DNA of 40,149 nucleotides. It comes from JAKJEP01 sp964580995 (lineage in GTDB: Bacteria; Planctomycetota; Phycisphaerae; Sedimentisphaerales; SM23-30). The position numbers were made by a program, and so were the translations under genes. The stretch is taken from positions 1-40,149 of the forward strand of contig CAZOMV010000052.1 in NCBI GenBank assembly GCA_964580995.1, in the 5' to 3' direction. The notes under the pieces are model-generated. The model saw nothing but the letters and a program-made list of their open reading frames with translations, had not been told where the DNA came from and did no database searches. Shown piece after piece: positions 7,485 to 16,399 of this stretch (its first letter is position 1; each line of letters opens with the position of its first letter).

Positions 7485-10220
7485 ATGAGTAAGCGAACCA
7501 CGAAGGCGGCTGTTGTATCGATATTGGCGATGATGGCGGGGGTTTTGTATGCAGGCCAGGCGGCGTTGGGGGTGCTGGAGAAGGCTCAGTTGGAGCAGAT
7601 GGCGGGGCAGGCGGTGGAGATTTCGCCGTGGACGTATGAATGGCGGGCGGACCGGGCGGTGCAGGCGAAGCCGGAGGCGTATTTTATCCCGCGGCGGCTG
7701 GAGCGGATCGATACGGTGTATCGGACAGCCTCTACGGCGCTGCCGCCGGACCAGTTGAAGAGCATTTTTTATGATTTGCAGGACCTGGTGAAGGAGCTGC
7801 CGCCCAAACCGAAAGGATCGCTGCAGGCAGGGCTGCTGTGGACGGGCGGGGTGGTGGATTATGAAGTGGAACTGAACTGGCCGGCGAAGGCGGGGAAGAT
7901 CCCGGCGCCGGAAGCGGTGGAGGTGCGGGTGTATCCGACGTCGTGGGGGTGGTTCGGGTGGACGGTGGATAAGATTATGGGCAAGCCGGAGGTGTCGGCT
8001 GACGGGCGGAAGTGGATGTATAAAAGCGAGCCGGGGCTGCTGATGGACGCGGCTTATAACGGGCGGGTGCCGGCGGCGACGGAGATGGTGGCGGTCTTTT
8101 TTGAGGGCAGCCAATGGGGAGATAAAACGGCGGTGCCGGATATCCGGATTACCGGTCCGAGTTTAGGGGAGTGGAAACGGATGGACGTGGAGATCGAGTG
8201 GGGTTTCCAGGCGGGGACCGAAAAGTCGGAATTTGAAGGCCGGATCGAGACGCATGTGGCGCTGACCGGCGCGGCGGCGGCCCTGGCGGAGGATAAGGGG
8301 ACCAAGGTGACGGGCGGGGACCGGTGGCAGTCGCAGGCGGCGGGCGAGGGCCGGCGGGGTATTGCGCTGCCGGTGCTGTACGCCCCCAATAGCCGGCCGG
8401 GTCTGGACAGCCGGGTGACGGTCTGGATGAAGTCGGATGGTTTTACGTTCCGCGTCAGCGATCTGGAGAAGGGATCGATCTGGATACCGCAGCACGGCGT
8501 TTTTGTGACGAAGGCGGGCAGCGGCCAAACCGCGCGGCAGTATGCGCAGGAACTGGCGGCGAAGAATCTCAAGAGCATCCGGCAGAGGATCTGGGAACAC
8601 CGGGAGGCCGTCTCGTGGGAAGAGGTAATGAAGGAAGTGCGGATCTGGACCTGCCCGGAAGGGACGGAGCTGAAACCGTTTCCGGCGGGTGATGATCCGG
8701 TGATGATGGTGGATCTGCCGGATGCCGGGTGGACGGGAGCGTGGCGGGCGGCGACGAATCAGTTGCGGGGGCCGCATATGTGGGGCGGGCTGGGATTTGA
8801 AGTGGGCCGGGTGGCTCATGAAATGGAAATGATCGGCCTGCATGACAAGGCGGATGCGATCTATGCACACTTTTTGAAGAGTCCGGGCATCAAGTCGGAC
8901 GGCGATTATACCGACGGCGCCGGGTCGCTGGAGTGGGCGTCGGCCATGCGGCATGACATGGGCTACAGCCATGACGGGACGCACGCCTCGACGGGGCGGG
9001 TGCTGTTTGCGATGACGGAGCGGTATTTCCTGACGGGGGATAAGGAGTGGTTCCAGAAGAACCGGCTGCGTTTGCAGGCGGCGGCGGACTGGATCATCCG
9101 GCAGCGGAAGCTATATATGCTGAACGTGCCCAAGCGGGAGGAGTTGTTCGTGGCGGGCCTGCTGCCGCCGGAGATGCTGGGCGATTATGCGATTCCGACG
9201 TGCGACTGGCACTGGTATTACATGGTCAATGTTTTTTCGCTGCAGGGTGTGCAGCGGTTTGGGGATGCGCTGGCGGAATTTGAACCGGAGACGGGTGCGA
9301 AGTACCGGCAGGAGGCGGAGGCGTATCGGAAGGACCTGCGCCGGACGGTGGAGCAGGAGGCGGCGCTGTCACCGGTGCGGCTGGGGAGGGACGGGATGTA
9401 TCATAGTTTTATTCCGCGGATGGCGTATACGCGGGGCCTGACGGGGCCGGAGTTGGGTGCGCCGCAGTTTCCGGAATGCGATATGTGGGTGGGTTCGCTG
9501 CCGCTGGCGGAGCCGCTGGGGGTGCTGGAGGCCGGCGACTATCGCATGATGGATACGCTGGACATGATGGAGGAAATGGGGACATCGGTTGAGCGGGTGC
9601 GGGAACGGGAAGAGGCCCGGAAGCAGAAGGGTCTGCCCACGGAAGAGGCCTGGTTCTGGCACTGTTATTCGATGCTGCCCAAGGCTTCCCACACGGCCAA
9701 TATCTATCTGCTGCAGGATGATATTCCGAACTTCCTGCGGTTTTTCTTTAATACGTATGCGTCGATGGTGGGTGCGGACGGCAAGATATGGGAGCATTGG
9801 CATCTGGGCCAGTTTACCAACTGCGAGGCGCCGGACAACGGGACGGCGGGCTGGTTCATGGAGAATTTCCGGGACCTGCTGGTGATGGAGGAAGGGCCGT
9901 CGCTATGGATCGCGAAGGCGACGCCGCGGGCGTGGCTGGAGCAGGGCAAGAAGATTTCGGTGAAGAATGCCCCGACGTATTTCGGGACTTTGGCGTATGA
10001 GATGGTTTCGGACGTGGAGAACGGCAAGATTTCGGCGACGGTCGAGATCCCCAACCGCAGTCCGGTTCAGAATGTTTTCTTGCGGTTCCGCCATCCGCAG
10101 AGCAAGCCGATGAAGAGCGTGACGGTTAACGGCCAGCCGTGGAATGACTTTGACGCGGCGAAGGAAATCATTCGTCTGCACGATGTCAGCGGTACGGTCA
10201 AGGTAACGGCGACTTATTGA
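7485..10220 (+). CDS. P2: secreted six-hairpin glycosidase-like protein (paralogue 2 of 3)
   Basis: A 911-residue exported paralogue of P1 and P3, exactly as long as P1. I chose the ATG at 7485, which follows AGAAAGGAAAACC and matches the P1 start. An in-frame upstream start at 7407 would add 26 residues ahead of an obvious signal peptide (AAVVSILAMMAGVLYA). Domain order is as in P1: beta-rich N-terminal region, helical central region from about residue 395, and beta C-terminus with SVTVNGQPW. The helical core keeps GYSHDGTHASTGR, CDWHWYY and APDNGTAGWF. Codon use is extremely G-rich (long runs of gcg, cgg and ctg codons), more than in P3. It is followed after 10 bases by B1, so P2, B1 and B2 probably form one transcript. 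Predicted to act on a polysaccharide outside the cytoplasm; substrate unknown. Confidence 0.85.
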   Translation: MSKRTTKAAVVSILAMMAGVLYAGQAALGVLEKAQLEQMAGQAVEISPWTYEWRADRAVQAKPEAYFIPRRLERIDTVYRTASTALPPDQLKSIFYDLQDLVKELPPKPKGSLQAGLLWTGGVVDYEVELNWPAKAGKIPAPEAVEVRVYPTSWGWFGWTVDKIMGKPEVSADGRKWMYKSEPGLLMDAAYNGRVPAATEMVAVFFEGSQWGDKTAVPDIRITGPSLGEWKRMDVEIEWGFQAGTEKSEFEGRIETHVALTGAAAALAEDKGTKVTGGDRWQSQAAGEGRRGIALPVLYAPNSRPGLDSRVTVWMKSDGFTFRVSDLEKGSIWIPQHGVFVTKAGSGQTARQYAQELAAKNLKSIRQRIWEHREAVSWEEVMKEVRIWTCPEGTELKPFPAGDDPVMMVDLPDAGWTGAWRAATNQLRGPHMWGGLGFEVGRVAHEMEMIGLHDKADAIYAHFLKSPGIKSDGDYTDGAGSLEWASAMRHDMGYSHDGTHASTGRVLFAMTERYFLTGDKEWFQKNRLRLQAAADWIIRQRKLYMLNVPKREELFVAGLLPPEMLGDYAIPTCDWHWYYMVNVFSLQGVQRFGDALAEFEPETGAKYRQEAEAYRKDLRRTVEQEAALSPVRLGRDGMYHSFIPRMAYTRGLTGPELGAPQFPECDMWVGSLPLAEPLGVLEAGDYRMMDTLDMMEEMGTSVERVREREEARKQKGLPTEEAWFWHCYSMLPKASHTANIYLLQDDIPNFLRFFFNTYASMVGADGKIWEHWHLGQFTNCEAPDNGTAGWFMENFRDLLVMEEGPSLWIAKATPRAWLEQGKKISVKNAPTYFGTLAYEMVSDVENGKISATVEIPNRSPVQNVFLRFRHPQSKPMKSVTVNGQPWNDFDAAKEIIRLHDVSGTVKVTATY

Positions 10221-10230
10221 GGAGCTTGCC

Positions 10231-11847
10231 ATGAAGAAAGATTATGCAAGGCAAGATATATCGAAATATAGTTTCAGGCAAATCCACTGTTGGTGGGTAG
10301 CGGTTGGGCTGATGTTGGCATGCGCCGGGGTGAGCCGGGCGGAGGAGGAGGCCGGGGTTACCGGTACGCCGGCCCTGCCGTTTGCCTGGGAATTGAGCCA
10401 GCGTAATTTGCCCATGCTTTGTGCTGATTTTGATTATCCCGTGCGACAGGTCATTATCGATGGTGAGGTCTGGATGATCTTTGTTCCCGGCCGACAGGCG
10501 TATGGGGGCCGGTGCCCGGTCTTGCGCTATAAGGGGCCTGATCTGGAGCATCTGGTGCGCCAACCCGATGGCGTGGCAGATCTACACGGCGGCTCGGGCC
10601 ACCTGGGATGCGGTATGTGGCTGGACGAATCGACCAAAACCTTGTATGGCCTGATCCATACCGAATATGACGGCAATGATGGGGGCGCCTGGACCAACAA
10701 GAAGACCCGGCTGGCGACGAGCAAAGACCTGGGATTGACGTGGACCCTGGTGGGCGACATCCTGACGCGGGCATTGCCGAACCGGGAGGATTATTCGGGT
10801 TCCTTCTTCGAGATGGGACCGGCTGATTTCGATTTCTACGCTGACACCCGGGGCGGCTATTTCTATGTAACCTGTTGGAACGGTTTCGTCGCCAAAAAGG
10901 GTAAACTGAATAGTTTCGTCACGTACAGTGAAGTGGCCCGCTGCGCGATTGCTGACAAAATGGCGCCGGGCAAGTGGTTCAAGTTCTGTAACGGCACCTG
11001 GACGGAGCCGGGGCTGGGCGGCAAGGCCTCCCGCGTGGGGTTCAGCCTGCGCGGCATTTATGGGAATACCATCTACAGCACCTATCTCAACAAATACCTC
11101 CGTATCGGGATCCACGCCGGCGTTGTGGATCCCCGGTTTACCAAGCTTGGCTTTCTGGATAGTTCGGTGAACATCTCGGCGTGCACGGATCTGGCCAAAC
11201 AGGATTGGCTGCCGATGGCAAAACTGTTGGATGAACCTGCGAACCGGTTGTTCGGCTTTACGCTGGCTGATGCCAGTGGAATCGATCCGGTCACCTGTGA
11301 CCAGACACTGCGTGCCTACAATTTCTGGCTGGACGGAAACCGGTCCCTGGACATCACCCTGAACGAAGGTAGTACGCCATCGCGATATTTACCGCCGTAT
11401 GATTCTTATACGTACGAGCCGCATCCGGAATCCGGCGACCGCCTCGAAAGCCGAAAGACCCAGATCATCGGCTCGGCCGATCCGGCGATGCTATACGAGG
11501 GCGACGAGTGGACCGTTGAACAGGGCGAACATTATTACCAGGGACAAGCGAAGACCGCCAGCCAGGCGGGGCAAAGCGTGCAATTTGAATTTTCGGGCGG
11601 TGCGATCTACTGGCGGGCGGCGGGCGGCCCCGACTGTGGCAAGGCCGACGTACTGATCGACGGCGTACTGGAGAAGACGGTGGATTGTTTCTTTGCCGAA
11701 TGCCCGCTGGTGTATCAATTTGCGTTCGTCAAAACCGGCCTTGATCCTCAAAAGACCCATACCATCCAGATTGTGGTTCGGGGCGAGAAGAATCCCGGCG
11801 CTTCCGGGACCATGATTCGACATATTGCTTTTGAGTATAGAAAATAG
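10231..11847 (+). CDS. B1: secreted beta-propeller-like protein with C-terminal carbohydrate-binding-like domain
   Basis: A 538-residue exported protein with a long signal peptide (about 37 residues, core VAVGLMLACAGVSRA). Residues ~45-410 look like a propeller of the sialidase/GH43/GH32 type. A perfect Asp-box SKDLGLTW is present, with GPADFDFYAD and FCNGTWTEPGLGGKAS as further conserved blocks. From about residue 420 to the end is a beta-sandwich of the kind seen in binding modules (YYQGQAKTA, GGAIYWRAAGG, KADVLIDG, HTIQIVVRG). GAGGAG lies 7 bases before the start. It sits 10 bases after P2 and 7 bases before B2, so it is operonic. It could be a glycoside hydrolase, a lyase-like propeller or a non-catalytic glycan-binding protein; catalytic residues cannot be fixed by eye. 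Confidence 0.82.
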   Translation: MKKDYARQDISKYSFRQIHCWWVAVGLMLACAGVSRAEEEAGVTGTPALPFAWELSQRNLPMLCADFDYPVRQVIIDGEVWMIFVPGRQAYGGRCPVLRYKGPDLEHLVRQPDGVADLHGGSGHLGCGMWLDESTKTLYGLIHTEYDGNDGGAWTNKKTRLATSKDLGLTWTLVGDILTRALPNREDYSGSFFEMGPADFDFYADTRGGYFYVTCWNGFVAKKGKLNSFVTYSEVARCAIADKMAPGKWFKFCNGTWTEPGLGGKASRVGFSLRGIYGNTIYSTYLNKYLRIGIHAGVVDPRFTKLGFLDSSVNISACTDLAKQDWLPMAKLLDEPANRLFGFTLADASGIDPVTCDQTLRAYNFWLDGNRSLDITLNEGSTPSRYLPPYDSYTYEPHPESGDRLESRKTQIIGSADPAMLYEGDEWTVEQGEHYYQGQAKTASQAGQSVQFEFSGGAIYWRAAGGPDCGKADVLIDGVLEKTVDCFFAECPLVYQFAFVKTGLDPQKTHTIQIVVRGEKNPGASGTMIRHIAFEYRK

Positions 11848-11854
11848 GTTTACC

Positions 11855-13507
11855 ATGATAAAAGAGTATTGGACGCACAGTAGTTTCTCCAAAGGGAATT
11901 GCAAACAAATCGAGACCGGATTTTTATTAAGGGCCGTCTGCGCCTGGGCAGCCGCTGTGCTGATTCTGTCGTGCGGCGGGGTGAGCCGGGCGGCGGAGAC
12001 CGTCGGGGAAACCGGTGCGCCTGCCCTGCCGTTGGCCTGGGACGTGGCCCAGCGGGCGCATCCCTGGCTGGAGAATTGCGACTATCCGATGCGGCAGGTG
12101 GTCATTGACGGGGAGGTCTGGATCATGCACGTTCCCAACAGCGATGTCTATAAGGAGCAATGCAAGGTATGCCGTTTCAAGGGGCCGGACCTGGAGCATC
12201 TGGAGCGCCAACCGGATGGCTATGGCGAATTTCCGGGGGCCGCGGCCTTTCTGGGATGCGGCCTGTGGTGGGATGAGCAGACCCGGATGCTGTACGGCCT
12301 GATGCACAGCGAGTACGCCCACAACAATCAGCAGGGCTGGTGCAGCAAGAAGACCCGGCTGGCGACGAGCAAGGATCTGGGGTTGACGTGGACGCTGGTG
12401 GGAGACATTTTGACGCGGGCGCTGCCGAAGGTGGAGGATTATGCGGGGTCCTGCTTTGAAGCGGGTCCCGCGGATTTTGATTTTTATGCCGACACCCGGG
12501 GCGGTTATTTTTATGTAAGCTCGTGGAATTCCTTTACCCCCAAGCAGGGCAAGCTCAACGGGTTCGCGATGTACAGCGAAGTGGCCCGCTGTGCCATCGC
12601 CGACAAGATGGCGCCGGGCAAGTGGTTCAAGTTCTGCAACGGCACCTGGACCGAGCCGGGGCTGGGCGGAAAGGCGTCCCGGCTGGGATTCAGCCAGCGC
12701 GGCATTTACGGGAATACGATTTACAGTACCTATCTGAAGAAGTATCTGCGGATCGGGATCCATATCGGCATCAAAGATAACCGGGGTATGCCCGGCTACG
12801 GATTCGAAGACCGCTCGGTCTGTATCTCGGCGTGCACGGACCTGGGCAAACAGGACTGGCTGCCGATGGCGAAGCTGTTTGAGGAACCCGGCAACACGAC
12901 TTTTGGTATCACCCTGGCCGATGAAAAGGGGATGGACCCGGTGGTCTGCGGTCAGAAGCTGCGGGCCTACAACTACTGGCAGAACGTGGAAGGGAAAAAC
13001 CGAGTGCTGGACATCAGCCTGAAAGAAGGCAGTACGCCATCCCGGTATTTTCCGCCGTATGATTCTTATACGTACGAGCCGCATCCGGAATCGGGCGACC
13101 GTATTGAGAGCCGCCAGACCCGGATTATCGGCTCGGCCGACCCAAATGTGAAATACGACGGTGAGGGGTGGACCGTAGAAAAGGGCGAGCATTACTATCA
13201 GGGGCAGGCGAACACGGCTTCTAAGGCGGGACAGAGTGTGCAATTCACGTTCCGGGGCAGCAGTATCTATTGGCGGGCGGCGGCGGGCAGTGACGCGGGG
13301 CAGGCAGATGTGTATATTGACGATGTGTTAGAAAAAACGGTGGATTGTTTCTTTGCGGAATGTCCGCTGGTGTATCCGTTTGCGTTTATCAAGAGCGGCC
13401 TTGATCCCGAAAAGATTCACACCATCAAGATTGTGGTCCGGGGCGACAAGAATCCCGGCTCTTCCGGGACGATGATCCGGCATATTGCCTTCGAGTATGG
13501 GAAATAG
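11855..13507 (+). CDS. B2: tandem paralogue of B1, secreted beta-propeller-like protein
   Basis: A 550-residue paralogue of B1 placed directly behind it. I chose the ATG at 11855, 7 bases after the B1 stop and with AATAGG before it, rather than an in-frame start at 11825 that would overlap B1 and lengthen the leader. The signal peptide core is VCAWAAAVLILSCGGVSRAA. The same Asp-box SKDLGLTW, GPADFDFYAD and FCNGTWTEPGLGGKAS blocks are present, and the C-terminal binding-like domain is highly similar. B2 has a few extra residues after the RAYNYW block (NVEGKNR) compared with B1. The pair arose by tandem duplication and shares short identical DNA tracts. It probably acts with P2 and P3 on the same extracellular substrate. 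Confidence 0.82.
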   Translation: MIKEYWTHSSFSKGNCKQIETGFLLRAVCAWAAAVLILSCGGVSRAAETVGETGAPALPLAWDVAQRAHPWLENCDYPMRQVVIDGEVWIMHVPNSDVYKEQCKVCRFKGPDLEHLERQPDGYGEFPGAAAFLGCGLWWDEQTRMLYGLMHSEYAHNNQQGWCSKKTRLATSKDLGLTWTLVGDILTRALPKVEDYAGSCFEAGPADFDFYADTRGGYFYVSSWNSFTPKQGKLNGFAMYSEVARCAIADKMAPGKWFKFCNGTWTEPGLGGKASRLGFSQRGIYGNTIYSTYLKKYLRIGIHIGIKDNRGMPGYGFEDRSVCISACTDLGKQDWLPMAKLFEEPGNTTFGITLADEKGMDPVVCGQKLRAYNYWQNVEGKNRVLDISLKEGSTPSRYFPPYDSYTYEPHPESGDRIESRQTRIIGSADPNVKYDGEGWTVEKGEHYYQGQANTASKAGQSVQFTFRGSSIYWRAAAGSDAGQADVYIDDVLEKTVDCFFAECPLVYPFAFIKSGLDPEKIHTIKIVVRGDKNPGSSGTMIRHIAFEYGK

Positions 13508-13524
13508 TGTGGATTTACAAAATT

Positions 13525-13568
13525 GAAGTTTTGCATAATGGAGGTTAGGCATCATTTTGTAAAACTTC
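13525..13568 (+). promoter_or_regulatory. Long imperfect dyad between B2 and P3
   Basis: GAAGTTTTGCATAATG at 13525-13540 pairs with CATTTTGTAAAACTTC at 13553-13568 at 14 of 16 positions across a 12-base spacer. It may be an operator or an mRNA stem-loop that tunes P3 relative to the P2-B1-B2 transcript. The left arm belongs to a motif that recurs at 18490-18514. No good promoter is visible next to it. Confidence 0.6.
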
Positions 13569-13596
13569 AGTTACATAAAACAGAAAAGGAAAAACT

Positions 13597-16326
13597 ATGA
13601 ACAAGCGAATCGTGCAGATGGCAGCAGCGGTGTTGGTTATGGTGTCAGGCGGATTGTATGCGGCGGAAGGGTCGGCAGCGGGGGTGATGGAGAAGGCCCG
13701 GCTGGAGCAGATGGCGGGGCAGGCGGTGGAGATTTCGCCGTGGACGTATGAATGGCGGGCGGACCGGGCGGTGCAGGCGAAGCCGGAGGCGTATTTTATT
13801 CCGCGGCGGCTGGAGCGGATCGACAGGGTGTATCGGACGGCATACGATGCCTTGCCGCAGGACCAACTGAAAAGCATTTATTACAACCAGCCGGATATGC
13901 TTTCGCCATTACCACCCAAACCCAAAGGTCAGCTACTAGCGGGACTGCTTTGGGTAGGTGGGCTCTCAGACTATCAAATAGAATTGCTTTGGCCGGCTGG
14001 CCAGGATGTCCCCGCAACGGAAGCGGTGGAAGTTCGAGTTTATCCTACCGCCTGGGGTTGGTTTGGCTGGACCGTGGATCGGATTCTAACCAACCCGGTC
14101 ATATCCGAAGACCGTCGTACTTGGACGTATAAAAGTGAACCTGGCGTGAAAATGGACTGGGCCTATAGTACGCAGGTCCCGGCAGCTACGGAAATGGTGG
14201 CGGTTTTCTGTGAGGGAAACAATTTAGTTGTGCCAAGTATGCGAGTGACCAGCGGAAATGTCGGGGTGTGGAAACGAGTGGATGTGGAAATCGAATGGGG
14301 CTTCGAAGCCGGAAAAGAAAATACAGACTTTGACGGCAGGATTGAAACTCGTGTAGTCATGGCCGGGCCTGTCTCACCTCTAGCAGAGGATAAAGGTACA
14401 ACGGTAACAAATGGCAATAGCTGGCAATCGAAGGCAGCAGGCAATGCCAGGCGAGGCATCGTCGTACCTGTTTTGTATGCCCCCACTAGTCGAACGGGTC
14501 TGGACAGCCGAATTACGGTGTGGACAAAAACGGATGGTTTTACGTTTCGTATTAGCGATCTGGAGAACGGACCGATTTTGATTCCGGAACACGGTATTTT
14601 CGTAACGAAGGTCGGCAGCGGAAAGACTGCCCGGCAATTCACTGAGGAACTAGCCGCCAAAAACAGCAAGAGCATTCGCCAGATGGTCCGTGAGCATCGC
14701 GAGGCGGCCTCCTGGGATGAGGTTCTGCGTGAGGTCCGGTTGTGGCGTTGTCCGGCCGGGACGGCGGTCCCGCCCTTCCCGCCGACCCCCGAGCCTGCCA
14801 TGCAGGTCCAACTCCCGGATCAACGCTGGGTCGATATGTGGCGGACCGCCACCGATCAGTTGCGGGGCAGGCACATGTGGGGCAATCTCGCCGCTGAAGT
14901 GGCTCCGGTCGCCCACGCGATGGAGGTGGTCGGCCTGCATGACGAGGCAGCCAAGATCTATGACTACTTCCTGGCCTCCCCAGGCGTGAAGTCGGACGGG
15001 GATTATGCCGATCCCAGTGGTTCGCTGGAATGGGCGAAGTCCATGCGGCACGACATGGGATACAGTCATGAGGGCGTGCACTGCTCGACGGGAAGGCTCA
15101 TGTTCTCGATGATGGAACGCTTCTTTCTGACCGGTGACAAGGAGTGGTTCCAGCGCAACCGTGCCCGTTTGCAGGCGGCGGCCGACTGGATCATCCGCGA
15201 GCGCAATGCCTACATGCAGGACATTCCGAACAGGAAGGATCTCCATGTCGTTGGTCTCATGCCGCCCTGCTTCATGGGTGATTACGCCCTCCCGGCCTGC
15301 GATTGGCACTGGTACTACTTCGACAACGCTTTTGCCCTCCAGGGCTTGAGCCGTTTTGCCGACGTGATGATGGAGTTGGATCCACCCGCCGGAGGGAAGT
15401 ACCGCGCTGAGGCGGAAGCCTTCCGTGCCGACATCCGCCGAGCCGTGGAACGCGATGTGGCCCTGGCGCCGGTACGACTTGCGCGCGATGGGACGTACCG
15501 CCGCTATATCCCCTGGAAGGCGTATGGACAAGGCCTGATGATTACCGAGTTGGGCGCGCCCCAATATAGTGGAGGTGGGCCGTTAGATGTCATGCTCGGG
15601 GCATTGCCGCTGGCCTCGCCATCTTCTGTGCTGGAGGCCAACGATGCCCGCATCGTGGACACCCTGAACGTGATGGAGGAGAGCGGAACGTCAGTGAAAG
15701 GCACGCGAGAGTTAGAAGATGCACGGAAGAAAGCGGGACTTCCCACCGCCGACGCATGGTTCTGGATAACTTATGGAGAGCTGCCGAAGTGGTCTTTTAA
15801 TGCCAATATCTACCTGCTCCAAGACGACGTGCCAAACTTCCTGCGTTTCTGGATGAACGAGTCGGTCTCCATGGTGGGCGCCAATGGAAAACTCTGGGAA
15901 CATTGGAGCCCGGATAACTATACGGACTGTACCGCTCCCGACAACGGGACTTCCGGTTGGTTCCTGGGAAACTTCCGCAACCTGTTGGTGATGGAAGAGG
16001 GCCAGTCCCTGTGGATAGCCCGCGCCACACCGCGGGTGTGGCTGGAGCAGGGGAAGAAAATTTCCGTGCGGAACGCCCCGACCTATTTCGGGACGCTGGC
16101 ATATGAGATTGTCTCGGACGTGGACAACGGCAAGATTACCGCGACCGTGGAGATACCCAACCGCAGTGCGGCCCAGAGCGTGAAGGTGCGATTCCGCCAT
16201 CCCCAGGCGGCGCCGATTCAGAGTGTGACGGTCAACGGCCAGCCGTGGAGCGGATTTAATCCGGACAAAGAGGTAATCGAGCTGACGGGGCTGACGGGAA
16301 AAGTGGAGGTAGTGGCCGGCTACTGA
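13597..16326 (+). CDS. P3: secreted six-hairpin glycosidase-like protein (paralogue 3 of 3)
   Basis: A 909-residue exported paralogue of P1 and P2 with signal peptide core VQMAAAVLVMVSGGLYA and an AAAAGGAAAAACT leader before the ATG. Domain order is the same. The helical core shows GYSHEGVHCSTGR, where the first acidic position is Glu rather than the Asp of P1 and P2 and THAS becomes VHCS, then CDWHWYY and APDNGTSGWF. Its first ~70 codons are almost identical in DNA to P2 (97 identical bases from 13703), whereas the following ~300 codons use clearly different synonymous codons. The gene ends just before a strong terminator at 16361 and converges on the GH36 gene. The active-site substitutions suggest a different linkage or product preference from P1 and P2. 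Confidence 0.85.
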   Translation: MNKRIVQMAAAVLVMVSGGLYAAEGSAAGVMEKARLEQMAGQAVEISPWTYEWRADRAVQAKPEAYFIPRRLERIDRVYRTAYDALPQDQLKSIYYNQPDMLSPLPPKPKGQLLAGLLWVGGLSDYQIELLWPAGQDVPATEAVEVRVYPTAWGWFGWTVDRILTNPVISEDRRTWTYKSEPGVKMDWAYSTQVPAATEMVAVFCEGNNLVVPSMRVTSGNVGVWKRVDVEIEWGFEAGKENTDFDGRIETRVVMAGPVSPLAEDKGTTVTNGNSWQSKAAGNARRGIVVPVLYAPTSRTGLDSRITVWTKTDGFTFRISDLENGPILIPEHGIFVTKVGSGKTARQFTEELAAKNSKSIRQMVREHREAASWDEVLREVRLWRCPAGTAVPPFPPTPEPAMQVQLPDQRWVDMWRTATDQLRGRHMWGNLAAEVAPVAHAMEVVGLHDEAAKIYDYFLASPGVKSDGDYADPSGSLEWAKSMRHDMGYSHEGVHCSTGRLMFSMMERFFLTGDKEWFQRNRARLQAAADWIIRERNAYMQDIPNRKDLHVVGLMPPCFMGDYALPACDWHWYYFDNAFALQGLSRFADVMMELDPPAGGKYRAEAEAFRADIRRAVERDVALAPVRLARDGTYRRYIPWKAYGQGLMITELGAPQYSGGGPLDVMLGALPLASPSSVLEANDARIVDTLNVMEESGTSVKGTRELEDARKKAGLPTADAWFWITYGELPKWSFNANIYLLQDDVPNFLRFWMNESVSMVGANGKLWEHWSPDNYTDCTAPDNGTSGWFLGNFRNLLVMEEGQSLWIARATPRVWLEQGKKISVRNAPTYFGTLAYEIVSDVDNGKITATVEIPNRSAAQSVKVRFRHPQAAPIQSVTVNGQPWSGFNPDKEVIELTGLTGKVEVVAGY

Positions 16327-16360
16327 AAAGACGTAATTCTTATCCCGAAAAGTTAATAGT

Positions 16361-16399
16361 TTCCCCAAGGTTTTGGCGGTAAAACCTTGGGGAATTTTT
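16361..16399 (+). terminator. Strong intrinsic terminator after P3
   Basis: TTCCCCAAGGTTTT (16361-16374) and AAAACCTTGGGGAA (16381-16394) form a perfect 14-bp stem with loop GGCGGT, followed by TTTTT at 16395-16399. It lies between convergent genes, and the T-tract favours ending plus-strand transcription from the P/B genes. Confidence 0.92.

Noticed and set aside
8163..8984. A 273-codon antisense frame within P2
   Set aside because: Arg/His/Pro-rich composition caused by the G-rich third positions of P2; no independent evidence.
11927..13243. A 438-codon open frame on the minus strand opposite B2
   Set aside because: It mirrors the codon structure of B2, has His/Arg/Pro-rich low-complexity sequence, no signal or domain and no ribosome-binding site. 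Long antisense frames are expected opposite GC-rich genes.
4587..16326. P/B cassette as a phage-defence or toxin system
   Set aside because: All five proteins have export signals and sugar-enzyme-like features, and they lie beside glycosidase and galactose-uptake genes; nothing suggests defence.
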